From contig NZ_CP109599.1 in assembly GCF_036231945.1 (NCBI RefSeq), forward strand, positions 3,876,501 to 3,940,500: DNA of 64,000 bases, read 5' to 3'. The notes under the pieces were generated by a model, which searched no databases, was not told where the DNA came from, and saw nothing but the letters and a program-made list of their open reading frames with translations. This stretch comes from Streptomyces sp. NBC_01429 (GTDB lineage: Bacteria; Actinomycetota; Actinomycetes; Streptomycetales; Streptomycetaceae). This document shows, piece by piece, positions 1 through 7,517 of this stretch (position 1 is the stretch's first letter; each line of letters opens with the position of its first letter). Position numbers and translations under genes: made by a program.

Positions 1-1
1 G

Positions 2-1153
2 TCGTACACCGCGTCCACCCCGGAGGGCGGCATCACGGCCGATATCGCCACCGTCCCGGTCGACGCGACCACGGGATGCGAGGCGACCGACTACGCATCC
101 GGCGACTACACGGGCCGGATCGCGCTCATCCAGCGCGGCGGCTGCACCTTCGCCGAGAAGCAGAAGGAGGCCGGCGCGGCGGGCGCGGTCGGCGCCCTCG
201 TCTACAACAACGTCCCCGGCCCGCTCGGCGGCACCCTCGGCGACCCGGCCGCCGGCGTCGTACCGACCGGCGCCCTCAGCCAGGAGGACGGCCAGGCGCT
301 CGCCGCCGAAGCCGCCGAGGGGCCGGTCACGGTCGACCTGGAGATCCGCCAGTTCCAGGAGCAGCGCCCGACACGCAACGTGGTGGCGGAGACGAAGGGC
401 GGCAGGTCCGACCGTACGGTCATGCTCGGCGCCCACCTCGACTCGGTCACCGAGGGCCCCGGCATCAACGACAACGGCTCGGGCTCGGCCGGACTGCTCG
501 AAGTCGCCCTCAAGCTGGCCAGGACGCACGAGAAGCCGGCGAACAAGGTGCGCTTCGCCTGGTGGTCGGCGGAGGAGCTGGGCCTGCTCGGCGCCGAGGA
601 CTACGTCAACGGGCTGACCGACAAGCAGCGCTCCGACATCGCGCTGTACTTGAACTTCGACATGATCGCCTCCCCCAACTACGCCCAGTTCGTCTACGAC
701 GGCGACGGTTCGGACAGCGAGGACGCGGAGCCGGGTCCGGCGGGCTCGGCCCAACTGGAGAAGGGCATCAGCGACTTCCTCGGCGGCAAGAGGATCCCGC
801 ACGAGGGCACCGCCTTCGACGGCCGCTCCGACTACGGCCCCTTCATCGAGATCGGCATCCCGGCGGGCGGCACCTTCACCGGGGCCGAGGGCGTCAAGAC
901 CGAGGAGCAGGCGAAGCGGTACGGCGGCGAGGCGGGGGTGGCGTACGACAAGTGCTACCACTCGGCCTGTGACGACCTGTCCAACATCAGCATGAAGGCG
1001 TTCGACATCAACATCGGCGTCATCGCGAACGCCGTGGGCACCTACGCACACGACCTCCGTCCGCTGAGTCTCCCGGCCGCCCGGCCGTCGGTGCGCTCGC
1101 TCGCGAAGACGGACGCCGCCACGCACGCCGAGGGCCACACGCCGGCGTCGTAG
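2..1153 (+). CDS. M28 family secreted aminopeptidase with PA insert (5' end missing)
   Basis: The reading frame is open from base 2 to the TAG at 1151-1153, so the gene starts outside the window. The visible 383 residues begin with a protease-associated (PA) domain (RIALIQRGGCTF), inserted in the usual place for secreted M28 peptidases, followed by the di-zinc catalytic domain. Zinc-site motifs are clear: GAHLDSVTEGPGINDNGSGS (His and Asp ligands), the EE pair in WWSAEELGLLG, the Asp in NFDMIAS, and the late His in KCYHSACDD. It resembles the Streptomyces griseus aminopeptidase type, which removes N-terminal hydrophobic residues outside the cell. The signal peptide is expected upstream and is not visible. 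Confidence 0.93.
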   Translation, partial: SYTASTPEGGITADIATVPVDATTGCEATDYASGDYTGRIALIQRGGCTFAEKQKEAGAAGAVGALVYNNVPGPLGGTLGDPAAGVVPTGALSQEDGQALAAEAAEGPVTVDLEIRQFQEQRPTRNVVAETKGGRSDRTVMLGAHLDSVTEGPGINDNGSGSAGLLEVALKLARTHEKPANKVRFAWWSAEELGLLGAEDYVNGLTDKQRSDIALYLNFDMIASPNYAQFVYDGDGSDSEDAEPGPAGSAQLEKGISDFLGGKRIPHEGTAFDGRSDYGPFIEIGIPAGGTFTGAEGVKTEEQAKRYGGEAGVAYDKCYHSACDDLSNISMKAFDINIGVIANAVGTYAHDLRPLSLPAARPSVRSLAKTDAATHAEGHTPAS

Positions 1154-1412
1154 CGGCTGCGGTACTCCGACACCGGGGCCCCGACACCAGGGCCCCGGCA
1201 CCGGCGCACCGGCACCCGCTCCTCCACCGCGATCGGCCGGTCACGGTGGAGGAGCGGGCGGGCTCGGCGGAGAAGCGGGCGGCCGAGGTGGCGAAGTCGT
1301 TTGATCCGTCCGCCCCTTTTCCTCCGGAATACACCCACTACCCGCCGGTACTCTCCCGCACTCTCCGGCTCCACTGCTGCGGCCGGAGCCGCTCGCCCGG
1401 TAGGCTTTCCGT

Positions 1413-1715
1413 GTGATCTTCAAGCGCATCGGTAACGGGCGGCCCTATCCCGACCACGGCCGGGAATCCACCCGACAGTGGGCGGATGTCGCGCCCCGCC
1501 CGGTCCGCCTCGATCAGTTGGTGACGACGAAGGGTCAGCTGGACCTGGAGACGCTGCTCGCCGAGGACTCCACGTTCTACGGCGACCTCTTCGCGCACGT
1601 CGTGAAGTGGCAGGGCGATCTCTATCTGGAGGACGGTCTGCACCGCGCGGTCCGCGCCGCGCTCCAGCAGCGTCAGGTGCTGCACGCGCGCGTGCTGGAA
1701 CTGGACCTGGGCTGA
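1413..1715 (+). CDS. Conserved actinobacterial hypothetical protein (100 aa)
   Basis: A 100-residue soluble protein starting at GTG 1413 (MIFKRIGNGRPYPDHG...) and ending at TGA 1713-1715. The codon bias and the conserved-looking sequence support a real gene. I recall homologues in Streptomyces sometimes labelled VapB-like antitoxin, but no toxin gene sits next to it and I see no ribbon-helix-helix signature, so that label is doubtful. It stands alone between the peptidase and a divergently spaced LytR_C gene. Function unknown. Confidence 0.8.
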   Translation: MIFKRIGNGRPYPDHGRESTRQWADVAPRPVRLDQLVTTKGQLDLETLLAEDSTFYGDLFAHVVKWQGDLYLEDGLHRAVRAALQQRQVLHARVLELDLG

Positions 1716-1864
1716 GCCGCTCCCTGACGCCATAGGGGCAATCGTCGGCCCGGGCAACCGGACGACTCGAACGGCTACGCCTTTCGGGCCCAATACCGTC
1801 CAGGACCACCCAACCGGTTGATCATTTAGTAGGAATCATCACCGGGGCGCACTACGCTGCGGCC

Positions 1865-2527
1865 ATGAGCATGCTGACTCCCCCCGGCATGGGCGGAAAG
1901 TACCGCATCACGGGTTCCAAGTACCCGAAGATGCGCCGCCCCCGTAATCGCCGCAGGATCGTGCTCGCGGCTGTCACCGCGGTCGCCGCACTCGGCCTGG
2001 CGGGCTGGGGAACGGCGCAGCTCATCGACGTCTTCTCGGGCGACGGCGGAAAGAGCACGACGACCGCGGGTCACGAGCCCGGCTGCGAGCCGACCGCCTC
2101 GGCCTCCCCGGCGACACCCGTCAAGGCGCTGCCCAGGCCCGGCCAGATCACCGTCAACGTCTACAACGCGACGACGCGGGGCGGGCTGGCCAAGACCACG
2201 GCCGACGAGCTGGAGAAGCGCGGCTTCGTCATCGGCAAGGTGGGCAACGCGCCGGAGACCTACGACAAGAAGGTCCCCGGCTCCGGGATCCTGCTGGGCG
2301 CCCCGACGGCGTCGGACAGCGCGCTGACCGTCCTCGGCACCCAGCTGAAGGGGGCCACGCCGAAGACCGACACCCGCAAGTCCAAGGATGTCGATCTGAT
2401 CATCGGTACGGCCTTCAAGGCGCTGAACGTACAGAAGGACGCCGATCAGGCGCTGGCCACCCTCAGCGCGCCCGCGAAGCCGTCCTCGACGTGCGGGGAC
2501 AAGCAGCACCGTACGGCCCAGCGCTGA
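1865..2527 (+). CDS. LytR C-terminal domain membrane protein
   Basis: 220 residues from ATG 1865. A basic cytoplasmic N-terminus (KMRRPRNRRRI) is followed by one transmembrane helix at about residues 35-52 (VLAAVTAVAALGLAGWGTAQ), a short linker, and an extracellular LytR_C domain at about 92-180 (ITVNVYNATTRGGLAKTTAD, then GKVGNAPE). In larger LCP proteins this domain follows the phosphotransferase domain; here it stands alone on a membrane anchor, which suggests a cell-wall accessory role, not proven. It is convergent with upp, with an inverted repeat between them. Confidence 0.88.
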   Translation: MSMLTPPGMGGKYRITGSKYPKMRRPRNRRRIVLAAVTAVAALGLAGWGTAQLIDVFSGDGGKSTTTAGHEPGCEPTASASPATPVKALPRPGQITVNVYNATTRGGLAKTTADELEKRGFVIGKVGNAPETYDKKVPGSGILLGAPTASDSALTVLGTQLKGATPKTDTRKSKDVDLIIGTAFKALNVQKDADQALATLSAPAKPSSTCGDKQHRTAQR

Positions 2528-2563
2528 CCGGTCAGGCCCTGCTGATGGCCAGGCCCTGACCGG
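2528..2563. terminator. Inverted repeat between convergent LytR_C gene and upp
   Basis: Arms CCGGTCAGGCCCTG (2528-2541) and CAGGCCCTGACCGG (2550-2563) pair with one mismatch around an 8-nt loop. It lies just after the LytR_C stop and just before the upp stop on the other strand, so it could stop transcription in both directions. There is no T-tract. Confidence 0.55.
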
Positions 2564-2582
2564 CAACGCCGTCGGACAGGGC

Positions 2583-3218
2583 CTAGTCGACGGTCCCGTA
2601 CATACGGTCTCCGGCGTCACCCAGCCCCGGGACGATGTAGCCGCTCTCGTTGAGCCGCTCGTCCACCGCGGCCGTGACGACGGTCACCGGGGTGCCCGCC
2701 AGCTCACGTTCCATCACCTCGACGCCCTCGGGCGCCGCGAGCAGCACGACGGCGGTCACATCGTCCGCGCCGCGCTTGATCAGCTCGCGGATCGCCGCGA
2801 CCAGCGTGCCGCCGGTCGCCAGCATCGGGTCGAGGACGTACACCTGGCGTCCCGAGAGGTCCTCGGGCATCCGGGTGGCGTACGTGGACGCCTGGAGCGT
2901 CTCCTCGTTACGGATCATCCCCAGGAAGCCCACCTCGGCGGTGGGCAGCAGCCGCACCATGCCGTCCAGCATGCCCAGGCCGGCCCGGAGGATCGGGACG
3001 ACCAGCGGGCGCGGGTGGGAGAGCTTCACCCCCGTCGTACCCTGCACAGGGGTCTGGATGTCGACCTGTTCGGTCCGTACGTCCCGGGTGGCCTCGTACG
3101 CGAGCAGGGTGACCAGCTCGTCGGCGAGGCGCCGGAAGGTCGGGGAGTCGGTGCGCCGATCGCGCAGCGTGGTGAGTTTGTGCGCCACCAGCGGGTGGTC
3201 GACGACATGAATCCGCAT
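2583..3218 (-). CDS. upp: Uracil phosphoribosyltransferase
   Basis: 211 residues when started at the ATG at 3216-3218 (MRIHVVDHPLVAHKL), which matches the family length; the frame stays open upstream but that part is not Upp-like. The enzyme makes UMP from uracil and PRPP for pyrimidine salvage. Visible family features are the substrate loop region around PILRAGLGMLDG, the PRPP-binding motif VLDPMLATGGT and the C-terminal uracil-binding stretch NESGYIVPGLGDAGDRMYGT. Single-gene unit, convergent with the preceding gene. Confidence 0.97.
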   Translation of the reverse strand: MRIHVVDHPLVAHKLTTLRDRRTDSPTFRRLADELVTLLAYEATRDVRTEQVDIQTPVQGTTGVKLSHPRPLVVPILRAGLGMLDGMVRLLPTAEVGFLGMIRNEETLQASTYATRMPEDLSGRQVYVLDPMLATGGTLVAAIRELIKRGADDVTAVVLLAAPEGVEVMERELAGTPVTVVTAAVDERLNESGYIVPGLGDAGDRMYGTVD

Positions 3219-3343
3219 GGCGTCCACAGTAACCGGGGGCCATGGCTGTACGCGCTGCCACCAGCCGTTCAATCGCCGGCCGGCATCAGGACCGGATGGC
3301 GGGGGAAGGTGGTGGAGGAGTCTCCTGGAGTGATGAGGCGTCG

Positions 3344-3574
3344 ATGAAGGACGTGAACAAGCGGACGCGGGACCCCGCCGAGCCCGCACCTGAGGCCGAG
3401 GGCGCCCCGGAGGGCGAGGCGGCCCCGGAGGCCGAGGCCGCGCGCCGTCGGCGGCGCGCGCAGTTCCTGCGGGAGCTGCACGAGGCCAAGGCGCTGCGCG
3501 AGCGGGTGAAGCCGCGCCGCGCCCGCGCCGCGCGGATGCGCCAGCAGATGCGGATGCGCACCTTCCGCTGGTGA
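3344..3574 (+). CDS. Small acidic-basic conserved protein (76 aa)
   Basis: The likely start is ATG 3344 (MKDVNKRTRD), preceded by TGATGAGG; the frame is open further up but that part looks non-coding. The protein has a low-complexity acidic half (PEAEGAPEGEAAPEAEAA) and a very basic, helical C-terminal half rich in Arg (RRRRRAQFLRELHEAKALRE, then RRARAARMRQQMRMRTFRW). Such a basic tail suggests nucleic-acid or ribosome contact, but there is no recognised domain. It lies between upp and the tadA pair. Confidence 0.62.
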   Translation: MKDVNKRTRDPAEPAPEAEGAPEGEAAPEAEAARRRRRAQFLRELHEAKALRERVKPRRARAARMRQQMRMRTFRW

Positions 3575-3809
3575 CCGGCCCGCCGGTGACGGGCGTATCG
3601 GAGGCATCGCGGGCATCCTGCGACGAGGGCCGAACAGGGGCCTAATAAAATGCCCCGACGACGCAACGGCGGAAGACCTCTCGCGAAGCGCTCGTTTCTG
3701 CCACGATGCCGATTGGGCGGGGCGGAGCACCGTCCCGTACCCGCGGAATCGTCACAGCACATCTCTGCATCTCTGAATCGTCACACCTCAGACCAGTGGG
3801 AGAGTCACG

Positions 3810-4373
3810 GTGTACTTCGCCGCACTGCTCGCGCGCACCGAAGACGGATGGGAAGCGAGCGATACAGATCTCGACGACGTGGAGACCTTGTCGGACCTGA
3901 CCGACCTGGCCCGCGAAGCCTCGGTGGACGAGGAAACGGTTCTCGTCTTCATCGAGCAGGAGGACTCCTGGTTCGGCATCCTCCGTGTGGAGGGTGAGGA
4001 GGACCCCCGGATCTACGTCTCCGACGCGGCCTCGGCCGCCCGCTCCTCGTACGGGGAGATCCTCATTGACGAACTGCTCGGCGGGGACGAGGACGACCCG
4101 GCCGACGACCTGGACGCGCTGGACCTCGACGGTACGGAGGACGGCGAACCGGACGAGCGAGACGAGACCTATGACAACGACAACAGCGACGACAACGACG
4201 ACGACAACGGCGTGACGGACGGCGAGACCGCGCCCGCGGGACCCGTCGGGGACCGTGGCATCCTCACCGATCTCGGACTCTCCGAGGCGGACCTGCTGGC
4301 TCTGCGGTCCGACGCGATGGCCGAGATCGCGGAGGCCCTGGGCGCCGCCGAGGTGCTGGAAACGGTCCGTTAG
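3810..4373 (+). CDS. tRNA adenosine deaminase-associated protein
   Basis: 187 residues from GTG 3810 with GGGAG upstream. N-terminal domain MYFAALLARTEDGWEASDTD..., then a long acidic spacer (about residues 85-140, rich in D, E and N) and a short helical C-terminus (DLGLSEADLLALRSDAMAEI). It is recognised as the actinobacterial protein encoded directly before tadA and named from that linkage; no activity is known. tadA begins 96 bp downstream on the same strand, so the two are probably co-transcribed. The Asp/Asn-rich DNA repeat near 4165-4215 is probably prone to length change. Confidence 0.88.
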   Translation: MYFAALLARTEDGWEASDTDLDDVETLSDLTDLAREASVDEETVLVFIEQEDSWFGILRVEGEEDPRIYVSDAASAARSSYGEILIDELLGGDEDDPADDLDALDLDGTEDGEPDERDETYDNDNSDDNDDDNGVTDGETAPAGPVGDRGILTDLGLSEADLLALRSDAMAEIAEALGAAEVLETVR

Positions 4374-4469
4374 GGTCGTGCGTCCGGACCGGGCCGGGCC
4401 CGCGTGCCGAGGTGCCACGCCTCGCGGCGGGCGCTCCCCGGTCCGGCCGGATCCGAACGAGAGGCCCCA

Positions 4470-4955
4470 GTGACGCCCCGGCACGACCCCGCGCCCGACC
4501 CGGTACGTGAACCATGGCGGGCGTCGATGCGCCTTGCCCTGGACCAGGCCGCGCGGGCGGCCCGGACAGGCGACGTACCGGTCGGCGCCGTCGTGCTGTC
4601 CCCGCACGGCACGGTCCTCGCTTCGGCCCACAACGAACGCGAGGCCACCGGCGACCCCACCGCCCACGCCGAGGTCCTCGCCCTCCGCCGCGCCGCCGAA
4701 AAGCTCGGCGAATGGCGCCTCACGGGCTGCACCCTGGTGGTCACCCTGGAACCCTGCACGATGTGCGCCGGCGCCCTCGTGCAGTCCCGGGTGGACCGCG
4801 TGGTCTTCGGCGCCCTGGACGAGAAGGCCGGCGCGGCCGGCTCGCTCTGGGACGTCGTACGCGACCGCCGGCTCAACCACCGGCCCGAAGTGATCCACGG
4901 AGTACTCGCCGAGGAGTGCGCCGCCCTCCTGACGACCTTCTTCCGCGACCGCTGA
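4470..4955 (+). CDS. tadA: tRNA-specific adenosine deaminase TadA
   Basis: 161 residues from GTG 4470, chosen because GAGAGG lies just upstream and the length fits TadA. It converts A34 to inosine in the tRNA-Arg(ACG) anticodon wobble position. The cytidine-deaminase-fold zinc site is complete: HAE (His66, Glu68) and PCTMC (Cys96, Cys99). A tRNA-Arg with ACG anticodon, its expected substrate, is encoded at 42854-42926 in this same window. It lies downstream of its associated protein and upstream of tRNA-Ser. Confidence 0.96.
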   Translation: MTPRHDPAPDPVREPWRASMRLALDQAARAARTGDVPVGAVVLSPHGTVLASAHNEREATGDPTAHAEVLALRRAAEKLGEWRLTGCTLVVTLEPCTMCAGALVQSRVDRVVFGALDEKAGAAGSLWDVVRDRRLNHRPEVIHGVLAEECAALLTTFFRDR

Positions 4956-5036
4956 CCACCGCCCCCGCCCCACCCCGGCGACCACCGCCGCATACCGATT
5001 TCAAACCACGGCCCACCTTGGGCTAAGCTCTCTCTC

Positions 5037-5121
5037 GGTAGCGTGTCCGAGCGGCCGAAGGAGCTCGCCTCGAAAGCGAGTGTGGGGAAACTCACCGAGG
5101 GTTCAAATCCCTCCGCTACCG
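5037..5121 (+). tRNA. tRNA-Ser (CGA anticodon)
   Basis: 85-nt class II tRNA. The acceptor stem pairs GGTAGCG with CGCTACC, followed by discriminator G. The anticodon arm is CTCGC-CTCGAAA-GCGAG, giving anticodon CGA, which reads UCG serine codons. A long variable arm (TGTGGGGAAACTCACC) and the T-arm GAGGGTTCAAATCCCTC are present. CCA is not encoded. A terminator follows within 6 nt, and the decayed accessory region starts just beyond it. Confidence 0.97.
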
Positions 5122-5126
5122 CTCTC

Positions 5127-5168
5127 ACACCCTCCTGAACCGCGGAAACGCGATCGGGAGGGTGTTTT
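5127..5168 (+). terminator. Rho-independent terminator after tRNA-Ser
   Basis: ACACCCTCC (5127-5135) pairs with GGAGGGTGT (5157-5165) and is followed by a short T run (TTTT at 5165-5168). A second hairpin, CCTCGGAGGGA/TCCCTCCGAGG, lies at 5232-5267. Confidence 0.8.
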
Positions 5169-5396
5169 GCGTGCGGAACGGGAGCCGGCAGGAGCGCAAC
5201 TGGCCCTGTGCCCTGGCCCCGTTGCACCTTCCCTCGGAGGGATCCGCCACCTGCGGTCCCTCCGAGGTGATGCCCACCGCCGGCACCGTCGCCGACGAGC
5301 AAGTCCGCCATCACGATGAGCCCACTCGGATGCGGCCGAGCCGCCCACGAGGAACCCGGCTGGACGGAAAACCTACTCCTGGTGGGATATGTGGTC

Positions 5397-5644
5397 ATGG
5401 CTATCGATCACGCACCTCCGGACGAGACCACCGTCAAGAAGTCCGTCACTGTCCCCAGATCACTTGCCCGCGAGGTAGAAGCCCGCACCGGCGCCCGGGG
5501 TTTCTCGCGCTTCGTCTCCGACCCCGTTGAACACGCCCTCGCCCTGACCAAAACCAGGGAGATCGTCGAGGCGTACGAAGACGAGCACGGCTCCTCGCTC
5601 CCGAGGAGATCGAGGAGGCCCGCCGGACATGGCACGGCGCGTAG
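5397..5644 (+). pseudogene. Antitoxin of a VapBC-like pair, frameshifted
   Basis: From ATG 5397 the frame reads MAIDHAPPDETTVKKSVTVP, then SRFVSDPVEHALALTKTREI and VEAYEDEHG, a ribbon-helix-helix type antitoxin of a kind common in Streptomyces. After about 5592 the expected C-terminus PEEIEEARRTWHGA appears in another frame (5600-5644, ending TAG), so a small insertion or deletion at about 5590-5600 has broken the gene. The toxin start overlaps its 3' end, the usual arrangement. Family knowledge of the intact C-terminus is from memory. Confidence 0.75.
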
Positions 5645-5870
5645 CCCCGTCGTTCCCCCGCGCCCTCCTCGTCGTCGACGCACAGCCACTGTCCCTCCTG
5701 GCCGACCAGGACCGCAGAATGGCACTGATACTCAAGGTCGCCGAAGTCCGCCGCACCGGACAGGCCGCGAACCACCTGCGCCGGCTCCGCTCCCGACTCA
5801 CCGTCATCCCCGCAACTGAGATCATCACCGACCGCGCGGCAGAACTACTGGAAGAACCGCACCTCAGTAG
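5629..5870 (+). pseudogene. PIN-domain (VapC-like) toxin remnant
   Basis: Starts at ATG 5629 inside the antitoxin tail. It keeps the first strand with the first catalytic Asp (LLVVDAQPLSLLADQDRRMA) and a later piece (RLTVIPATEIITDRAAELLE), but the residues between them and the whole C-terminus with the other acidic residues are missing. Downstream of about 5870 the frame runs into unrelated sequence. A VapC-type RNase needs three or four acidic residues, so this copy should be inactive. Confidence 0.7.
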
Positions 5871-5911
5871 CGAACGGCCGATGACGAATGTTTTCCGGTC
5901 TCGTCGCGGAT

Positions 5912-6030
5912 CTAGCCGAGGAAGGAGCGCAGGGCTGAATCAACCTCATCTGCGTGCGTCCAGAGCAACCCGTGTGGGGCGCCCTCAATACCCACCATCT
6001 CCAGATCGCGGTCCAGCAGCACAGCTCATG
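5912..6030 (-). pseudogene. C-terminal relic of an alpha/beta hydrolase (chloroperoxidase-like)
   Basis: On the minus strand, reading toward TAG at 5914-5912, the frame gives DLEMVGIEGAPHGLLWTHAD followed by EVDSALRSFLG. This matches the end of non-heme chloroperoxidase-type alpha/beta hydrolases, including the catalytic His in GAPHGLLWTHA. An in-frame stop lies just upstream, near 6028, and no nucleophile elbow or core is present, so only the last 35 or so residues survive. Confidence 0.65.
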
Positions 6031-6090
6031 CGCATCTCGCCAGCACACTCATCTGGCTCGGCCATGATCGGCAAGACACTCCCTCGCGCC

Positions 6091-6163
6091 CTAGCGCCGA
6101 TCGATCGACGACACGCAGCGCCTCGGTGGTGCCGTACTCGGAGAACTGCACTGCGAGGGACAT
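6091..6163 (-). pseudogene. N-terminal relic of a zinc-type quinone oxidoreductase
   Basis: The minus strand from ATG 6163 reads MSLAVQFSEYGTTEALRVVD, the typical start of MDR-family NADPH:quinone oxidoreductases, with an AGGAG ribosome site about 10 nt upstream. The homology stops at about 6095. The next recognisable sequence is the hydrolase end at 5912-6030, so a deletion has removed most of both genes. Confidence 0.6.
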
Positions 6164-6186
6164 CTGCTCGACTCCTGGCTCTTCTG

Positions 6187-6325
6187 GGGCATTTACGTGT
6201 GAGGGGCGGGCAGCCAGGCGGTGTCTGAGCGCAGGGCCCTTGCGTGGTCGCGGCACGGCCGAAGACGGCTCTGATCTCGGCACGCGGGCCTTCCGGCGCG
6301 TCCACGCTCAACTCGCCGCGCACGA
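6187..6325 (-). pseudogene. Decayed CDGSH half of the 4Fe-4S protein
   Basis: In a different frame from the intact 4Fe-4S gene, the minus strand encodes GQLIVRGELSVDAPEGPRAE followed by IRAVFGRAATTQGP. This matches the linker and start of the CDGSH iron-sulfur domain that normally follows Fer4_19 in one protein. The CxC and CDGSH residues are lost and the frame shifts again, so the domain is dead. Confidence 0.6.
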
Positions 6326-6607
6326 TCAGCTGTCCGGTGGAGTTGCGCGCAGTTGCGTGGGCCGGTCCGGGGTCTCCGACCCGCCGTCCACGAGTTCGTA
6401 CCGCAGCGCACCCGAAGGACAGCGCCGCACCACTTCGGCCAGGCGCTCGGCCTCGGCAGCGTCGGGCCGGATCCACGGGCGCTTGGCCGTGTCGAAGACC
6501 TCCGGCAGGCCGTCGACGCATTCGGCGGCGTGCAAGCAGCGCCTGGCCTCGAAGGTCACGGTGATCGACCGGCCCTCGTACGCCTTCTTCTCGGTTCCGC
6601 CGCTCAT
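6326..6607 (-). CDS. Divergent 4Fe-4S (Fer4_19) protein, probably truncated
   Basis: 93 residues from ATG 6607 (MSGGTEKKAYEGRSITVTFE). The Fer4_19 core is intact: RRCLHAAEC, then RPWIRPDAAEAERLAEVV, then RRCPSGALRYEL, with three Cys for the cluster. Family members usually continue into a CDGSH domain. Here the frame ends after QLRATPPDS and the CDGSH half is found, degraded, downstream, so this is a 3'-truncated gene whose first domain may still work in electron transfer. It is 31 bp downstream of the GNAT gene, likely one transcript. Confidence 0.72.
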   Translation of the reverse strand: MSGGTEKKAYEGRSITVTFEARRCLHAAECVDGLPEVFDTAKRPWIRPDAAEAERLAEVVRRCPSGALRYELVDGGSETPDRPTQLRATPPDS

Positions 6608-6638
6608 ACCGGCCTCCGTCGCTTCTGTGCCCGGCTGT

Positions 6639-6947
6639 TCAGTCGCTGACCTTGCTGCGGGACTGGTACAGCAGGTCCTGGTACTCGGGGTGCCGGGCGA
6701 TCCACCCCGCGAAGAACGGGCAGGTGGCGAGCACCCGCAGGTTCGCGGCACGCGCCTCGTCGAGGGCGATGCGGGCCAGCGCTGATCCGACTCCCCGGCC
6801 CTCGTACTCCGGCGAGACCTCGGTGTGTACGAACGCGACGAGTTCCGCCGTACGGATGTACTCCGCGACGCCCGCGACCTTGGACTCTCCGTCGACCCGG
6901 GCCTCGTACCGCCTGGCCTCGGGAACGTCACTCACTTCCACTGCCAT
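6639..6947 (-). CDS. GNAT family N-acetyltransferase (YjdJ-like, 102 aa)
   Basis: A short single-domain GNAT from ATG 6947. It contains the acetyl-CoA motif in VSPEYEGRGVGSALARIALD and the typical small-GNAT end CPFFAGWIARHPEYQDL. It belongs to the short group often encoded next to Fer4_19/CDGSH proteins, as here. The substrate is unknown. The palindrome TTGATGCATCAA at 7001-7012, 54 bp upstream of the start, suggests control by the MarR protein at 10611. Confidence 0.88.
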   Translation of the reverse strand: MAVEVSDVPEARRYEARVDGESKVAGVAEYIRTAELVAFVHTEVSPEYEGRGVGSALARIALDEARAANLRVLATCPFFAGWIARHPEYQDLLYQSRSKVSD

Positions 6948-7000
6948 GTGTCCTCCATGCGTCCTCTGCGTGGGCCTCGTTCCACATTAGCCTCATTTGG

Positions 7001-7012
7001 TTGATGCATCAA
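7001..7012. promoter_or_regulatory. Candidate MarR operator TTGATGCATCAA (site 1)
   Basis: Perfect 12-bp palindrome upstream of the minus-strand GNAT/4Fe-4S genes. The same TTGATNNATCAA pattern occurs at 9572, 9638, 11215 and 11324, with a wider-spaced form at 7109. Confidence 0.65.
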
Positions 7013-7108
7013 CTTGCTCATGCGCCAGACGGGGCGACGTCCACTTACCGCAACCTCAGCACCCCACCTTGAAGTGGGTACTCACGAAAAGCCGGTGCAC
7101 CCCTACGG

Positions 7109-7123
7109 TTGATGACAGATCAA
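7109..7123. promoter_or_regulatory. Candidate MarR operator, wide spacing (site 2)
   Basis: TTGAT-GACAG-ATCAA: the same half-sites as the other copies but with a 5-bp centre. It ends 5 bp before an AAGGAG ribosome site (7128-7133) that serves the decayed NAD(P)H reductase. Confidence 0.45.
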
Positions 7124-7142
7124 CAACAAGGAGACCTCACCC

Positions 7143-7470
7143 CTGCGCATCATTGCCACCGGAGCCACCGGAGCCACCGGCCGCCTCGTCATCGAGGGTC
7201 TGCTGGACAAGGTTCCGGCCGACCGGATCACCGCTCTCGCCGACTACACCATCCCCTGGACCTTCGCCGACGTCTCCTCCGCCGGCGACAAGGCGCTCCC
7301 CATCTCCGGCAATGAGGGCCTCGGCGACAGCCGCAGCGGCCGGGGTCGCCCTCTTCGCGTCCACCGGCGGTCATCACCAGCGACATGGTCCAGCTGATCG
7401 CCAGGCCGAGCATGCCGATCGCGGACTCCGTCACGGCCGTCGTCAAGGCCCAAGCGAATCGAAACGGGTC
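7143..7470 (+). pseudogene. NAD(P)H-binding quinone reductase (QorB/NmrA-like) relic
   Basis: From a CTG at 7143, ten bases after AAGGAG, the frame reads LRIIATGATGATGRLVIEGL, the Rossmann GxxGxxG start of QorB/NmrA-type reductases. After LLDKVPADRITAL a deletion joins it to ADVSSAGDKALPISGNEGL, then the frame shifts to AAAAGVALFAST, and a C-terminal piece DMVQLIARPSMPIADSVTAV lies at 7385-7450. At least two deletions and frameshifts are needed. The normal ATG or GTG start is also replaced. Confidence 0.72.
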
Positions 7471-7517
7471 GCCGGAATGTCCGGCGGCCTGTCCCGAAAA
7501 GCTACGGTTGGCCTCCG

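Noticed and set aside
4164..4205. Asp/Asn repeat in the tadA-associated protein as a regulatory repeat
   Set aside because: It is in frame, encodes the acidic spacer typical of the family, and needs no other explanation.
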